Positions 35,303 through 43,636 of a stretch of 64,000 nucleotides of DNA are shown piece by piece. Position 1 is the first letter of the stretch, and the number at the start of each line of letters is the position of its first letter. Both the position numbers and the translations under genes were made by a program. The DNA is from Oribacterium sp. WCC10 (GTDB lineage: Bacteria; Bacillota; Clostridia; Lachnospirales; Lachnospiraceae): positions 248,001 through 312,000 of the forward strand of contig NZ_FOPH01000002.1 of the NCBI RefSeq assembly GCF_900113415.1, read 5' to 3'. The notes beneath the pieces were generated by a model that worked only from the letters and a program-made list of their open reading frames with translations, did not search any database and had not been told where the DNA came from.

Positions 35303-35520
35303 CCAGAGGGCATCCGTTTTAATGCGTTGAGCGAGGACGTGAAAAAACAAAACAGTCCCTTTAGAATCACTTGGAAAATTTTCCTTAGCTCCCTCGACAA
35401 GTCAGAGGTTTCATCAGGAAAACTCTGACATTGTCGAGGACCTAGTGGTTCTTAGGGGACTGTTTCTGATTTTTTCCGCCTTAGCGACCCGTATTAAAAC
35501 GGGTGTGCACTGGTTATTTT
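35303..35520 (+). ncRNA. Rod-like structured RNA, 6S-RNA-like candidate
   Basis: An almost continuous imperfect inverted repeat of about 211 bases. Outer stem: GCATCCGTTTTAAT (35310-) with ATTAAAACGGGTGTGC (to 35508). Middle: AACAGTCCC (35351-35359) with GGGACTGTT. Inner stem: CCTCGACAAGTCAGAG (35393-35408) with CTCTGACATTGTCGAGG (35423-35439). About 16-20 unpaired bases lie on the 5' side between the middle and inner stems. TATAAA at 35291-35296 would start transcription near 35303, and a T-rich tract follows the base of the stem. Long rod, asymmetric central bulge and end loop recall 6S RNA; a palindromic mobile repeat is the alternative. Confidence 0.5.
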
Positions 35521-35643
35521 TTGAATATATACTACGGAAGATTTTTGTGAAAGCAACATATATATGTGACATTTAGTAAGGAATGTGTGGTAAAATCAAT
35601 GAAGATTGTGCAAAATTGATTCTGTGATGGGAGGATGTTTGGA

Positions 35644-36600
35644 GTGAAGATTCTTGGCGGTATGCCTTTTAGTGAAGAGGACAGAAAGTATCTTGAAAGT
35701 AAGGCACGGGGCTGTGAGATTATATATAAAGACAAGGAATTGGTTGTGGAGGAAGATGTTCAGGATATAGACATTATCCTTGGTAATGTTTCTCCAGAAG
35801 TTATTGCCAAGGCTCCGAAGCTTAAGTGGCTTCAGACCAATTCTGCAGGAGTAGATGTCTACTGTAAGGACGGGATTCTTCGTGAAGATACATTACTAAC
35901 CAGTGCATCCGGTGCCTATGATACAACTGTTTCCGAGTGGATGGTATCTGTTTGTTTCATGCTGGCTCGTAAGGAAGATTTGTATATGCGTAATCAGGTG
36001 GAGAGATGCTGGAAACATGAGGGTAAAGTGGTATCTATAGAAGATTCGGTAACGCTGGTGCTGGGACTTGGTTCCATAGGGAAGCATTATGCGGGAAAGA
36101 TGCATGCGCTGGGAAGCTATGTTATCGGAGTTACGAAGCATCAGCATAGTGATAAGCCGGACTTTGTTGATGAACTTACCACCATTGAACACCTTGATGA
36201 GCTTCTTCCGAGAGCGGACTATGTTGCCATGGTTCTTCCGGGAACGGAGGAAAATGTTCATATCATAGATACCAAACGTCTTAAGCTTATGAAAGATACG
36301 GCATTTCTTATCAATGCGGGCCGCGGTAATGCAGTAGACGGTAAGGCATTGGATGAAGCACTCAGGAACGGAACTATAGGAGGTGCGGCTCTTGATGTTA
36401 CAGAGCCTGAGCCTCTTCCTGAGAAGGATCCTCTTTGGGATGCGCCGAGATGTATCATTACACCTCATATCGCAGGGCAGTTCTATCTTAAGAAAACCTT
36501 TGTGAATATTGTGAAGATAACAGGAGAGAATCTTGAAAAGTATCTGGCCGGAGATATAGCCGGAATGAGAAACAAGGTTGATCATAAAAAGGGATATTGA
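35644..36600 (+). CDS. D-2-hydroxyacid dehydrogenase family protein
   Basis: About 318 residues. GTG 35644 is chosen because GGGAGG is nine bases upstream; the ATG at 35635 directly abuts that motif. A catalytic/Rossmann two-domain dehydrogenase: LVLGLGSIGKHYAGKM binds NAD, INAGRGNAVDGKAL carries the conserved Arg, DVTEPEPLPEKDPLW the Glu, and TPHIAGQF the His. It would reduce a 2-keto acid to a D-2-hydroxyacid or the reverse; the exact substrate is unclear. It precedes the amino-sugar cluster but is separated by a terminator at 36707-36747, so membership is uncertain. Confidence 0.85.
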   Translation: MKILGGMPFSEEDRKYLESKARGCEIIYKDKELVVEEDVQDIDIILGNVSPEVIAKAPKLKWLQTNSAGVDVYCKDGILREDTLLTSASGAYDTTVSEWMVSVCFMLARKEDLYMRNQVERCWKHEGKVVSIEDSVTLVLGLGSIGKHYAGKMHALGSYVIGVTKHQHSDKPDFVDELTTIEHLDELLPRADYVAMVLPGTEENVHIIDTKRLKLMKDTAFLINAGRGNAVDGKALDEALRNGTIGGAALDVTEPEPLPEKDPLWDAPRCIITPHIAGQFYLKKTFVNIVKITGENLEKYLAGDIAGMRNKVDHKKGY

Positions 36601-36634
36601 TAGAAGATCGGAACGCAACATACGGTATAACGTC

Positions 36635-36695
36635 ATTGAAAGTATTTTCAATTTGTTTCAATATTATTGAAATTAAAACCGCAAAGTGATATAAG
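36635..36695 (+). promoter_or_regulatory. Promoter with two palindromic operators
   Basis: TTGAAA (36667-36672), 17-base spacer, TATAAG (36690-36695). Overlapping its -35 is the perfect palindrome TTTCAATATTATTGAAA (36656-36672). Just upstream is ATTGAAA-GTAT-TTTCAAT (36635-36652). Both resemble RpiR-family GAAA-N4-TTTC-type operators, and an RpiR regulator is encoded at 48415. Confidence 0.5.
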
Positions 36696-36706
36696 TAAGT
36701 CCATGG

Positions 36707-36747
36707 GACGCAAAGGAGCGGAAAAAGCTCTTTTGCGTCTCTTTTTT
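36707..36747 (+). terminator. Intrinsic terminator upstream of nan cluster
   Basis: GACGCAAAGGAGC (36707-) pairs with GCTCTTTTGCGTC, followed by T7. It begins only about five bases after the predicted start site of the promoter at 36667-36695, so it may be an attenuator as well as the end of the dehydrogenase transcript. 36748-36961 shows no gene. Confidence 0.75.
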
Positions 36748-36961
36748 TGCGATAAGGCGGTCGCCAACGTGTTAATAGACCATCGGTGATGGGAGATTGT
36801 AATACCGTTTAATACGGATTTGTATATCGCAAGTATGCTTGTGGATATTTGGGGAAGGTTTTTGCCGGAGAAAATCACCCCTTGGTTTCAGTAAAATGTG
36901 AATATTGCACAAATAAAAGTATGGGACCCCCAACATTGAATGTGCAAAATTCGCAATATAT

Positions 36962-37019
36962 GAAAGAACTTTCTCAATGTATGAGATTGATTGCAAGTAA
37001 TTTCTTTCAAAACTATACT
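36962..37019 (+). promoter_or_regulatory. Promoter and operator of nanE cluster
   Basis: TTGCAA (36991-36996), 17-base spacer, TATACT (37014-37019), giving a leader of about 90 bases. GAAAGAACTTTC (36962-36973) is another GAAA-N4-TTTC motif just upstream of the -35. Confidence 0.5.
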
Positions 37020-37114
37020 GATATCATAATTATGATGTAAGGGTTATAGAGCATCATTCCGTTGTATTTACAAAGGAATAATGAATCTGATGTAACTAAA
37101 GGAAGGGGGAAATC

Positions 37115-37822
37115 ATGGACGACAAAATCGAACAAGTCCGCGACAATCTGATCGTATCATGTCAGGCCTTGGAGGATGAGCCGTTACATTCTTCATTTAT
37201 CATGGGGAGAATGGCAAAGGCTGCACAGCAGGGAGGTGCGAAGGGAATCCGTGCCAATACTGTAGAAGATATCACAGAGATCAGGAAAAATGTGGATCTT
37301 CCGATCATAGGCATTATCAAAAGAGATTATCCGGATAGTGAGATCTACATCACTCCTACTATGAAAGAAGTTGATGAACTTATGGCAGTGAAACCGGATA
37401 TCATGGCTCTGGATGCTACCAACCGGAAAAGACCCGGGGATGTGAGCCTTGATGAGTTTTACAGGGAGGTTCGCAGTAAATATCCCGATCAGCTTCTCAT
37501 GGCGGACTGTTCTTCGATTGATGAAGCACTTCACGCAGACGAACTCGGATTTGATTTTATTGGAACAACCATGGTCGGGTATACCTCATATACCAAAGAT
37601 GACAGGATCGAGAGCCATACATTTGAGATCATTCGTGAGATCTTAAAGAAAGTAAAGCATCCGGTTATTGCGGAAGGGAACATTGATACACCGGAAAAGG
37701 CGAGAGAAGTGTTGGATCTCGGCTGCTTTGCAGTGGTTGTGGGCGGTGCCATCACGAGACCGCAGAATATCACAAAAAAGTTCGTTGCGGCAGTGAACAA
37801 CAGACCGAAATATTCTGTATAA
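37115..37822 (+). CDS. nanE: N-acylmannosamine-6-phosphate 2-epimerase
   Basis: 235 residues. An NanE TIM barrel: [20 protein letters not shown], then [47 protein letters not shown] and [20 protein letters not shown], ending [10 protein letters not shown]. It converts ManNAc-6-phosphate to GlcNAc-6-phosphate, feeding NagA and NagB. It heads a same-strand cluster reaching 49254. AAGGAAGGGGG lies before the start. No NanA lyase or sialidase is nearby, so its ManNAc source is unclear. Confidence 0.93.
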   Translation: MDDKIEQVRDNLIVSCQALEDEPLHSSFIMGRMAKAAQQGGAKGIRANTVEDITEIRKNVDLPIIGIIKRDYPDSEIYITPTMKEVDELMAVKPDIMALDATNRKRPGDVSLDEFYREVRSKYPDQLLMADCSSIDEALHADELGFDFIGTTMVGYTSYTKDDRIESHTFEIIREILKKVKHPVIAEGNIDTPEKAREVLDLGCFAVVVGGAITRPQNITKKFVAAVNNRPKYSV

Positions 37823-37862
37823 AGACATTTCGATAAGGCAAAAATTTCAAGGAGATAATAAT

Positions 37863-39131
37863 ATGCAAACGTTACAGGTTATTCTGATTTTAGCAGTATT
37901 TGTGGCAGGCGTAGCTCTTATGATGACCAAAAAACTTCCTGCCATTCTTGCACTTCCGGTTATGGGAATTCTGATCGCAGCAGTTGCGGGAGTTCCGTTT
38001 GTTTCTGCTGACAAAGAAACACAGACCATCACAAACTTTGTTATAACGCAGGGAGCTGCAAAGCTTTCCGGTACTATAGTTGTTACAATTTTCGGTGCAA
38101 TCTTCGCCCGTGTTATACAGAAAGAAGGCATATCCGATGCAATCATCAGAAAAGCAGCGGAGCTTGCAGGTGATAAGGCTATTGCAATCGCGCTTGCCCT
38201 TACTGCAGCCATAGCCATCATCTTTACATCCATGAGCGGAGCAGGCCCTGTGATCATGGTATCACAGATAGCAATACCGCTTATGCTTTCGGCAGGCATC
38301 GCGCCGGTTGTTGCAGCAAGCCTTGTGCTTTTCGGACTTAATATCGGTCTTCTGTTCAATGTTTCACAGTATCAGCTCTATGTGGATACCATCGGAATGG
38401 ACATGGATGTGATAAAGAGCGCATCTCTTGTGATGGGTATAGTTTGTATCATTGTTACAGTGGCCTATATATTTGTGAATGTTAAAAAAGGAGAAACCTC
38501 ACACTGGGCTATGAAAGCCTCTGACAGCAAAGTTACACCTGTGGCTATGATAATGCCTATATTCCCGGTACTTCTCGTTTTTATTTTCAAGATGGATGCC
38601 AATGTTGCTCTCCTGATAGCCATTGTTCTTACTTCACTTATCACAAAGCCTTTGGAAGCGGTTCAGGTTATATCAAGTTCAGTGGTTGAAGGAATCAAGG
38701 ATATAGCCGGTGTTATCGCACTTATGATGGGTATAGGAATTCTTTTAAACGGTGTTGCGGCACAGGCCACTTCAGCACTTATGCAGCCGGTGATTGCGGC
38801 CATACTTCCATCCAACAAGTTTGTCTACATCATTCTCTTTACAATTCTTTCACCGTTGGCACTTTACAGAGGCCCTCTCAATATGTACGGACTTGGAAGC
38901 GGACTTGCAAACATCTTTCTTCAGGCAGGAGCATTATCCGCATCAGCAGTTGGTATGGCACTCAGAAGCACCAGCGTTGTACAGTGTGTATCCGATCCTA
39001 CAAATACCCAGAATGTAATCGTTGCTGATTATGCAAAGGTTGATGTCAATGACATTCTGAAGTCAACATTGCCATATACCATGGTGATGGCACTGGTGAT
39101 TCTTGTTTATACAGCATTTGTATTATTCTGA
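37863..39131 (+). CDS. GntP/CitM-like permease
   Basis: 422 residues with about eleven membrane helices and no signal peptide. The hairpin-type motif FTSMSGAGPVIMVSQIAIP and the LYRGPLNMYGLGSGLANIFL segment suggest the ion-transporter superfamily (gluconate GntP, citrate CitMHS and C4-dicarboxylate permeases), which use proton or sodium symport of organic acids. In the middle of an amino-sugar cluster and beside a hydantoinase, it probably imports an acidic or lactam-type derivative different from the PTS substrate. AAGGAG precedes the ATG; the gap to nanE is 40 bases, so they are co-transcribed. Confidence 0.75.
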   Translation: MQTLQVILILAVFVAGVALMMTKKLPAILALPVMGILIAAVAGVPFVSADKETQTITNFVITQGAAKLSGTIVVTIFGAIFARVIQKEGISDAIIRKAAELAGDKAIAIALALTAAIAIIFTSMSGAGPVIMVSQIAIPLMLSAGIAPVVAASLVLFGLNIGLLFNVSQYQLYVDTIGMDMDVIKSASLVMGIVCIIVTVAYIFVNVKKGETSHWAMKASDSKVTPVAMIMPIFPVLLVFIFKMDANVALLIAIVLTSLITKPLEAVQVISSSVVEGIKDIAGVIALMMGIGILLNGVAAQATSALMQPVIAAILPSNKFVYIILFTILSPLALYRGPLNMYGLGSGLANIFLQAGALSASAVGMALRSTSVVQCVSDPTNTQNVIVADYAKVDVNDILKSTLPYTMVMALVILVYTAFVLF

Positions 39132-39146
39132 CATACAGATGAAGAA

Positions 39147-39225
39147 GTGAGTGAAACGCTGGAAAATGGTGAGCTGCCATCACATGATGTCCTCCGCGGG
39201 CTGACGGATGGCCAGTGTTTCTCAG
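39147..39225. repeat. GAAACGCTGG/CCAGTGTTTC inverted repeat
   Basis: GTGAAACGCTGG pairs with GCCAGTGTTTC at a distance of about 60 bases, with a CAT/ATG inner part. Its ends resemble intergenic repeat family A. Confidence 0.4.
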
Positions 39226-39232
39226 AGTATTT

Positions 39233-39267
39233 CCGGTAGGCACGTCAGACTGTCTGCCGGGATTTTT
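39233..39267 (+). terminator. Internal terminator-like hairpin before hydantoinase gene
   Basis: CCGGTAGGCA pairs with TGTCTGCCGG (one wobble, one mismatch), followed by T5. It may reduce read-through from nanE and the permease into the rest of the cluster. Confidence 0.5.
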
Positions 39268-39336
39268 AAACGGGATTATGCCGGTTTTTTGAACGATACA
39301 TTAACATGCAGAGTCACTTTGGGGAGGTAATTTCAG

Positions 39337-41511
39337 ATGGATAATTCAATGGAAAAACAGGTCAAAACCCGTAAAGTCCGAATTGGAATCGACGTAGGCG
39401 GAACTTTTACGGATGCAGTAGTTATAGATAACGAAACATACGAAATCATTGCAAAAGAAAAGGTTCCAACGACACATCATGCGGAACACGGGGTGGCTGA
39501 TGGTATAGTCCAGGTTATAGATAAAGTGCTTACAGGTAATAATATCTCTCCCGATGATGTGATTTTCATAGCACATGGTACAACTCAGGCAACCAATGCT
39601 CTTTTGGAGGGAGATGTTGCCAGAGTTGGAATTATAGGAATGGGTACAGGCCTTGAGGCAGAAAGAGCCAAAGGTGAGACCAGAGTCGGTGACATTGAAC
39701 TTGCAGCCGGGAAATTCCTTCATACCGAACATTGTTTTATAGATTCAAAGGAGCTTTCCGAAGAAAAAGTCAGAGAGGCTGTCCTTGAGCTGAAGAGTAA
39801 AGGTTGTGAAGTCATCGTTGCTTCCGAGAGTTATTCCGTGGATGATCCGACAAATGAAAAGCGTGTAATAGAAATAGCCCGTGAGTGCGGAATGCTTGCC
39901 ACAGGAGGATATGAAATCTCACAGCTTTATGGTTTGAAGGCCAGGACGCGTACCGCGGTTGTCAATGCAGCCCTTATTCCAAAGATGATGGATACGGCTG
40001 ATATGACGGAGGAGGCGGTTAAAAACTCCGGGATTAAAAAGCCGCTTATGATCATGAGATGTGACGGTGGTGTTATGAGTATAGATGAAGTTCGTAAACG
40101 TCCTATACTTACCATGCTGTCGGGACTTGCAGCTGGTGTTGCCGGAGCTCTCATGTATGAAAAAATAACTGACGGTGTATTTCTGGAGTCCGGAGGAACA
40201 TCCACTGATATTTCAGCCATCAAAGACGGTAAAGTAATGATCAAAAATTCCACCGTCGGCGGACACAAACTGTATCTTACATCTTTGGACGTTCGTACAG
40301 TAGGTATCGCCGGGGGAAGCATGATAGTGGTTGAGGACAGAAAGATTACCGATGTGGGCCCTCGTTCTGCTCATATCGCTGATCTTTGCTATGAGGTATT
40401 TGCAGAACCGGAGTGCTTTGAGGGGGCAAAAGCAGTTATGATTGCACCCCGTCCGGATGATGAAGCAAAGTATGCGGCCATAGAATGTACTGACGGTAGA
40501 AGGTTTTCCCTGACACTTGCAGGAGCTGCAAATATCCTCGGGCTGGTACCGGATTCAGATTATGCGCACGGAAATCGTGATGCAGCTGTAAAGGCATGGG
40601 AGGCACTTGCGGAATATACCGGTAAAAGTGTGGAAGAACTATGTGAAAAAGCCATGGATATAGCCATAGGAAAGGTTAATGAGATAGTTAAGTCTCTTGT
40701 TAAAGACTATGATTTAAATCCAAATCTTATTTATCTTGTAGGCGGAGGCGGATCGGCATCTGTTGTGACACCATATCTCAGTAAGAAATCAGGTATACGT
40801 TTCCGTATAGCGGAAAATGCACCATATATATCGACCATTGGTGTTTCACTTGCCATGGTTCGTGAACAAATAGAGAGAAATGTTGCAAACCCCACAGAGG
40901 ATGATATCCGAAAGATACGTCATGATGTTATGGAAGTCATCACAAGAGCAGGTGCAGATCCAGCAACGGTAGAGATATCCATAGACGTGGACGGTCAGAA
41001 AAACATATTGAGAGCTACCGCAACAGGAGCCACTGAGTTAAGAACCAGGGACAGAAACTCTAAAACTATCAGTGAGGAGCAGCGAGTACAGATTCTCTCG
41101 GAAGGATTGAAGACCTCAGACAGTGCCGTGGAGAAATTTGGTGAGGATGGGCGCTGGCACGGTTACTACGTTAATATTGAAAAGAAGAGTTTCTTCGGAC
41201 TTATGAAGAGCAGAAAAAAAGTGGTCCGCGTGATGGATGATGAAGGTGTTATCAGACTGCAAAAGAATAACGCGAGGGCAATGCTGTTTGAACGAAAGAC
41301 ACTTGGCAGTACATTTCCGGAATTTCTGGACAGCATGACACAGTATAGTGATGCCGGTGCGGTTTTGCCGCGTACATATTTGTTTTTCGGTCAGAAAATG
41401 AGTGATCTGAGTGGAGTTCAGACCAGAGAGCAGCTTCTGAATCTTGCAGAGATGGATTTGGAATTTGTGCCGGAGAATGAAAACATTATTGCGGTATGTG
41501 CAAAGGATTGA
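39337..41511 (+). CDS. Hydantoinase/oxoprolinase family protein (HyuA-like)
   Basis: 724 residues. IGIDVGGTFTDAVVIDNETY, IFIAHGTTQATNALLEGDVA, MRCDGGVMSIDEVRKRPILT and the later VFLESGGTSTDISAIKDG define the HyuA ATP-dependent amidohydrolase fold (ASKHA ATPase). Family members open cyclic amides (hydantoins, 5-oxoproline), usually with a HyuB partner. No HyuB is encoded here, and the C-terminal ~170 residues (VMEVITRAGADPATVEISID onward) form an extra domain. Located among ManNAc/GlcNAc genes, it may act on a sugar lactam or a cyclic amide. GGGGAGG precedes the ATG. Confidence 0.85.
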   Translation: MDNSMEKQVKTRKVRIGIDVGGTFTDAVVIDNETYEIIAKEKVPTTHHAEHGVADGIVQVIDKVLTGNNISPDDVIFIAHGTTQATNALLEGDVARVGIIGMGTGLEAERAKGETRVGDIELAAGKFLHTEHCFIDSKELSEEKVREAVLELKSKGCEVIVASESYSVDDPTNEKRVIEIARECGMLATGGYEISQLYGLKARTRTAVVNAALIPKMMDTADMTEEAVKNSGIKKPLMIMRCDGGVMSIDEVRKRPILTMLSGLAAGVAGALMYEKITDGVFLESGGTSTDISAIKDGKVMIKNSTVGGHKLYLTSLDVRTVGIAGGSMIVVEDRKITDVGPRSAHIADLCYEVFAEPECFEGAKAVMIAPRPDDEAKYAAIECTDGRRFSLTLAGAANILGLVPDSDYAHGNRDAAVKAWEALAEYTGKSVEELCEKAMDIAIGKVNEIVKSLVKDYDLNPNLIYLVGGGGSASVVTPYLSKKSGIRFRIAENAPYISTIGVSLAMVREQIERNVANPTEDDIRKIRHDVMEVITRAGADPATVEISIDVDGQKNILRATATGATELRTRDRNSKTISEEQRVQILSEGLKTSDSAVEKFGEDGRWHGYYVNIEKKSFFGLMKSRKKVVRVMDDEGVIRLQKNNARAMLFERKTLGSTFPEFLDSMTQYSDAGAVLPRTYLFFGQKMSDLSGVQTREQLLNLAEMDLEFVPENENIIAVCAKD

Positions 41512-41513
41512 AT

Positions 41514-42221
41514 ATGACACGGGGAAAGGCACTGTGCATTGTGGAATCATTATCCCATAAGAACTATATGGAATTGTTGCTTAGTCAGGATAAATACTGC
41601 AAATACATCTCAAAAGAACAGTTTCTGAAATATATCGAAGGGGCAATGGAAATCGGAAACTGTAAGGCAGAGGATATTAAATCGGAACAGAAGAATGTCA
41701 CATTTCGGGATATGCCCGGTATCATGAAATCGGAGCCGGGTATCGAAACGGTAACAGGGCCTGGAGGATATCAGATAGCAGCATACACGGTTTTTCAGGG
41801 GAATCACTGTAAAGTGGTACTAAATGAAGATGTGATAGAACTAAAGTTAAAGTGTCTTAAGGATTGGGCAGCGGATGATATATCGAGACAAGGGCTGATA
41901 ACAGAAATAAACAGCTTTGAAAAGCTGAAAGGTCTCCACCTGGCTCATGAGTACTTCCATTGTATCGAGTATTTAAGGTGTGAAAGGGTTTATGAAAAGC
42001 TGGAACCTGCTGAAGTAAAAGTACTTTTCGGCAAAAGCCAAAAGAAAATAAGAACCGTTTCAGAAATCAGTGCCCACAGTTTTGTGAAGTCACTTTTCAG
42101 CCTTTCTGTATCTCCTGTTATGTTGGATTACATAACCATGCTTACGACAGGCATGCTGGATCCTGATGAGTTTCAAAAACAACTGGAGAAGATTCGAATA
42201 GCAAAGGAATCTGTGTGCTAG
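41514..42221 (+). CDS. Hypothetical protein with HExxH motif
   Basis: 235 residues from ATG 41514, three bases after the hydantoinase stop, with AAAGGA upstream. No family is recognised. The segment LKGLHLAHEYFHCIEYLRCE contains HEYFH, the zincin-type HExxH pattern, with Glu residues downstream; a metallohydrolase is possible but a chance match cannot be excluded. No signal peptide or membrane segment is seen. Its tight position between the hydantoinase and the flavin oxidoreductase suggests a shared pathway or accessory role. Confidence 0.65.
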   Translation: MTRGKALCIVESLSHKNYMELLLSQDKYCKYISKEQFLKYIEGAMEIGNCKAEDIKSEQKNVTFRDMPGIMKSEPGIETVTGPGGYQIAAYTVFQGNHCKVVLNEDVIELKLKCLKDWAADDISRQGLITEINSFEKLKGLHLAHEYFHCIEYLRCERVYEKLEPAEVKVLFGKSQKKIRTVSEISAHSFVKSLFSLSVSPVMLDYITMLTTGMLDPDEFQKQLEKIRIAKESVC

Positions 42222-42229
42222 AGACAATC

Positions 42230-42258
42230 AGTGAGTGGCAGACTCTTTTGCCACTCAC
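42230..42258. repeat. GTGAGTGGCA hairpin (family B), copy 1
   Basis: AGTGAGTGGCA pairs with TGCCACTCACA. It belongs to a family also found at 56239-56266 and 58696-58740. It lies inside the cluster between the HExxH gene and the flavin oxidoreductase gene. Confidence 0.6.
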
Positions 42259-42283
42259 ATCATCTGAGCAAAACGGAGAAAAT

Positions 42284-43636
42284 ATGAATACATATAAGTA
42301 TAATGGCAGAGAAATCCCGGTGATAGGTGGATATGACACGGTGATAGTCGGTGGTGGAACTGCCGGGGCATCCTGCGGAATAAGTGCAGGGAGAGAAGGA
42401 AACCGTGTGCTGATAATAGAAAAAGGCATATCCCTTGGCGGAGCGGCAGTGAATGCATTGGTCACACCGGTTATGGAGTCTTTTGTACCCCACGAGCAGA
42501 ATTTCAGGGATATAGAAGAGGAATTAAAGAAACGTGGAGTCACTACACGGGATGGAATAATGGAATATGTATATTCAACGCCTGAAACGAGGCAAGAGGT
42601 TCTGGAGGAATTATTCCTGGGAACCGGTGGGGATATACTGTATGATACCGTCTTTTCCGATGTGGTGGTAGAAGAAAAAAGGATAAAGTATCTTATAGTA
42701 TCCAATGTTTCCGGGCTCACGGCCGTTAAGGCATCCCAGTTTGTGGATGCTACAGGTGACGCAGTTCTGTCCCGGGCAGCAGGAGTTCCGTATACATCAG
42801 GGGATGATGAAGGGAATAATCAGATATCAAGTCTTCGATTTGAAATGGGAGGTATAGATATAAACAGATACAGGGATTACTGTCTGTCTCTGGAAGATAC
42901 ATTCTCGCCTTTGGTAAATGGATATTTCTTTGAATCAGCAATGGTCAAAAATAAGGGATTCAAGCTGGAACCTCTATTCCGAAAAGGAATTGAAGCAGGA
43001 ATTCTGAAGGAAGAGGACCTGTTTTATTATCAGTGCTTTTCACTTCCGGGAGAACCCGGTTGTATGTCTTTCAACTGCCCTCACCTTTCAAAGATGAAGA
43101 ACAACACGGATGCCTTCGAGCGTTCCCGTTCACTTTCGGAGGGCAGAAAGATGATCAGAAGGCTTGTGACATTTTTACAGAAAATGATGCCGGGATTTGA
43201 AAACAGCTATCTGATCCGTATCGCCAATGAAATCGGTATCCGTGAGTCATACAGGATAGTAGGAAAATATGTCCTCAGGGAAGAAGACTATATAAAAAGG
43301 GCAAGGTTTGACGATGCAGTTGCGAAGGGTGACTGGTATATAGATGTTCACTCGGCAACAAAAGGTCTTGTTCATATGGAAAAGTATAAAAAGGGTGAGT
43401 ATTATGAGATACCTTATCGTTGTCTGATAAATGATAAAGTGGATAATCTGCTTACTATTGGCCGCTGCATCTCAACCACGTTTCTGGTTCAGGCAAGTAT
43501 TCGGGTTCAGGCCTGTGTGACCGATCAGGGAGACTGTGCGGGAAAAGCGTGTGCAAGGGCATTGAAGGCCGGTGTGGAACTTGCTGATTTTGACGGAAAA
43601 GGGTTATGTACAGGGAAGGCAGATAATGGAAAATAG
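42284..43636 (+). CDS. FAD-dependent oxidoreductase
   Basis: 450 residues from ATG 42284 (CGGAGAAAA upstream). The dinucleotide-binding VIVGGGTAGASCGISAGREG, then LGGAAVNALVTPVME, QFVDATGDAVLSRAAGVPY and the C-terminal LLTIGRCISTTFLVQASIRV match the FAD_oxidored family (PF12831). The reaction is unknown; relatives oxidise or dehydrogenate sugars, xanthan-type or amino-sugar derivatives. Its stop overlaps the next ATG, so it is translationally coupled to the ROK kinase gene. In this cluster it may reduce or oxidise an amino-sugar intermediate before phosphorylation. Confidence 0.82.
   Translation: MNTYKYNGREIPVIGGYDTVIVGGGTAGASCGISAGREGNRVLIIEKGISLGGAAVNALVTPVMESFVPHEQNFRDIEEELKKRGVTTRDGIMEYVYSTPETRQEVLEELFLGTGGDILYDTVFSDVVVEEKRIKYLIVSNVSGLTAVKASQFVDATGDAVLSRAAGVPYTSGDDEGNNQISSLRFEMGGIDINRYRDYCLSLEDTFSPLVNGYFFESAMVKNKGFKLEPLFRKGIEAGILKEEDLFYYQCFSLPGEPGCMSFNCPHLSKMKNNTDAFERSRSLSEGRKMIRRLVTFLQKMMPGFENSYLIRIANEIGIRESYRIVGKYVLREEDYIKRARFDDAVAKGDWYIDVHSATKGLVHMEKYKKGEYYEIPYRCLINDKVDNLLTIGRCISTTFLVQASIRVQACVTDQGDCAGKACARALKAGVELADFDGKGLCTGKADNGK

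Noticed and set aside
36849-37040. 63-residue ORF before nanE
   Set aside because: It overlaps the promoter and operator of the cluster and has no ribosome site or family match.
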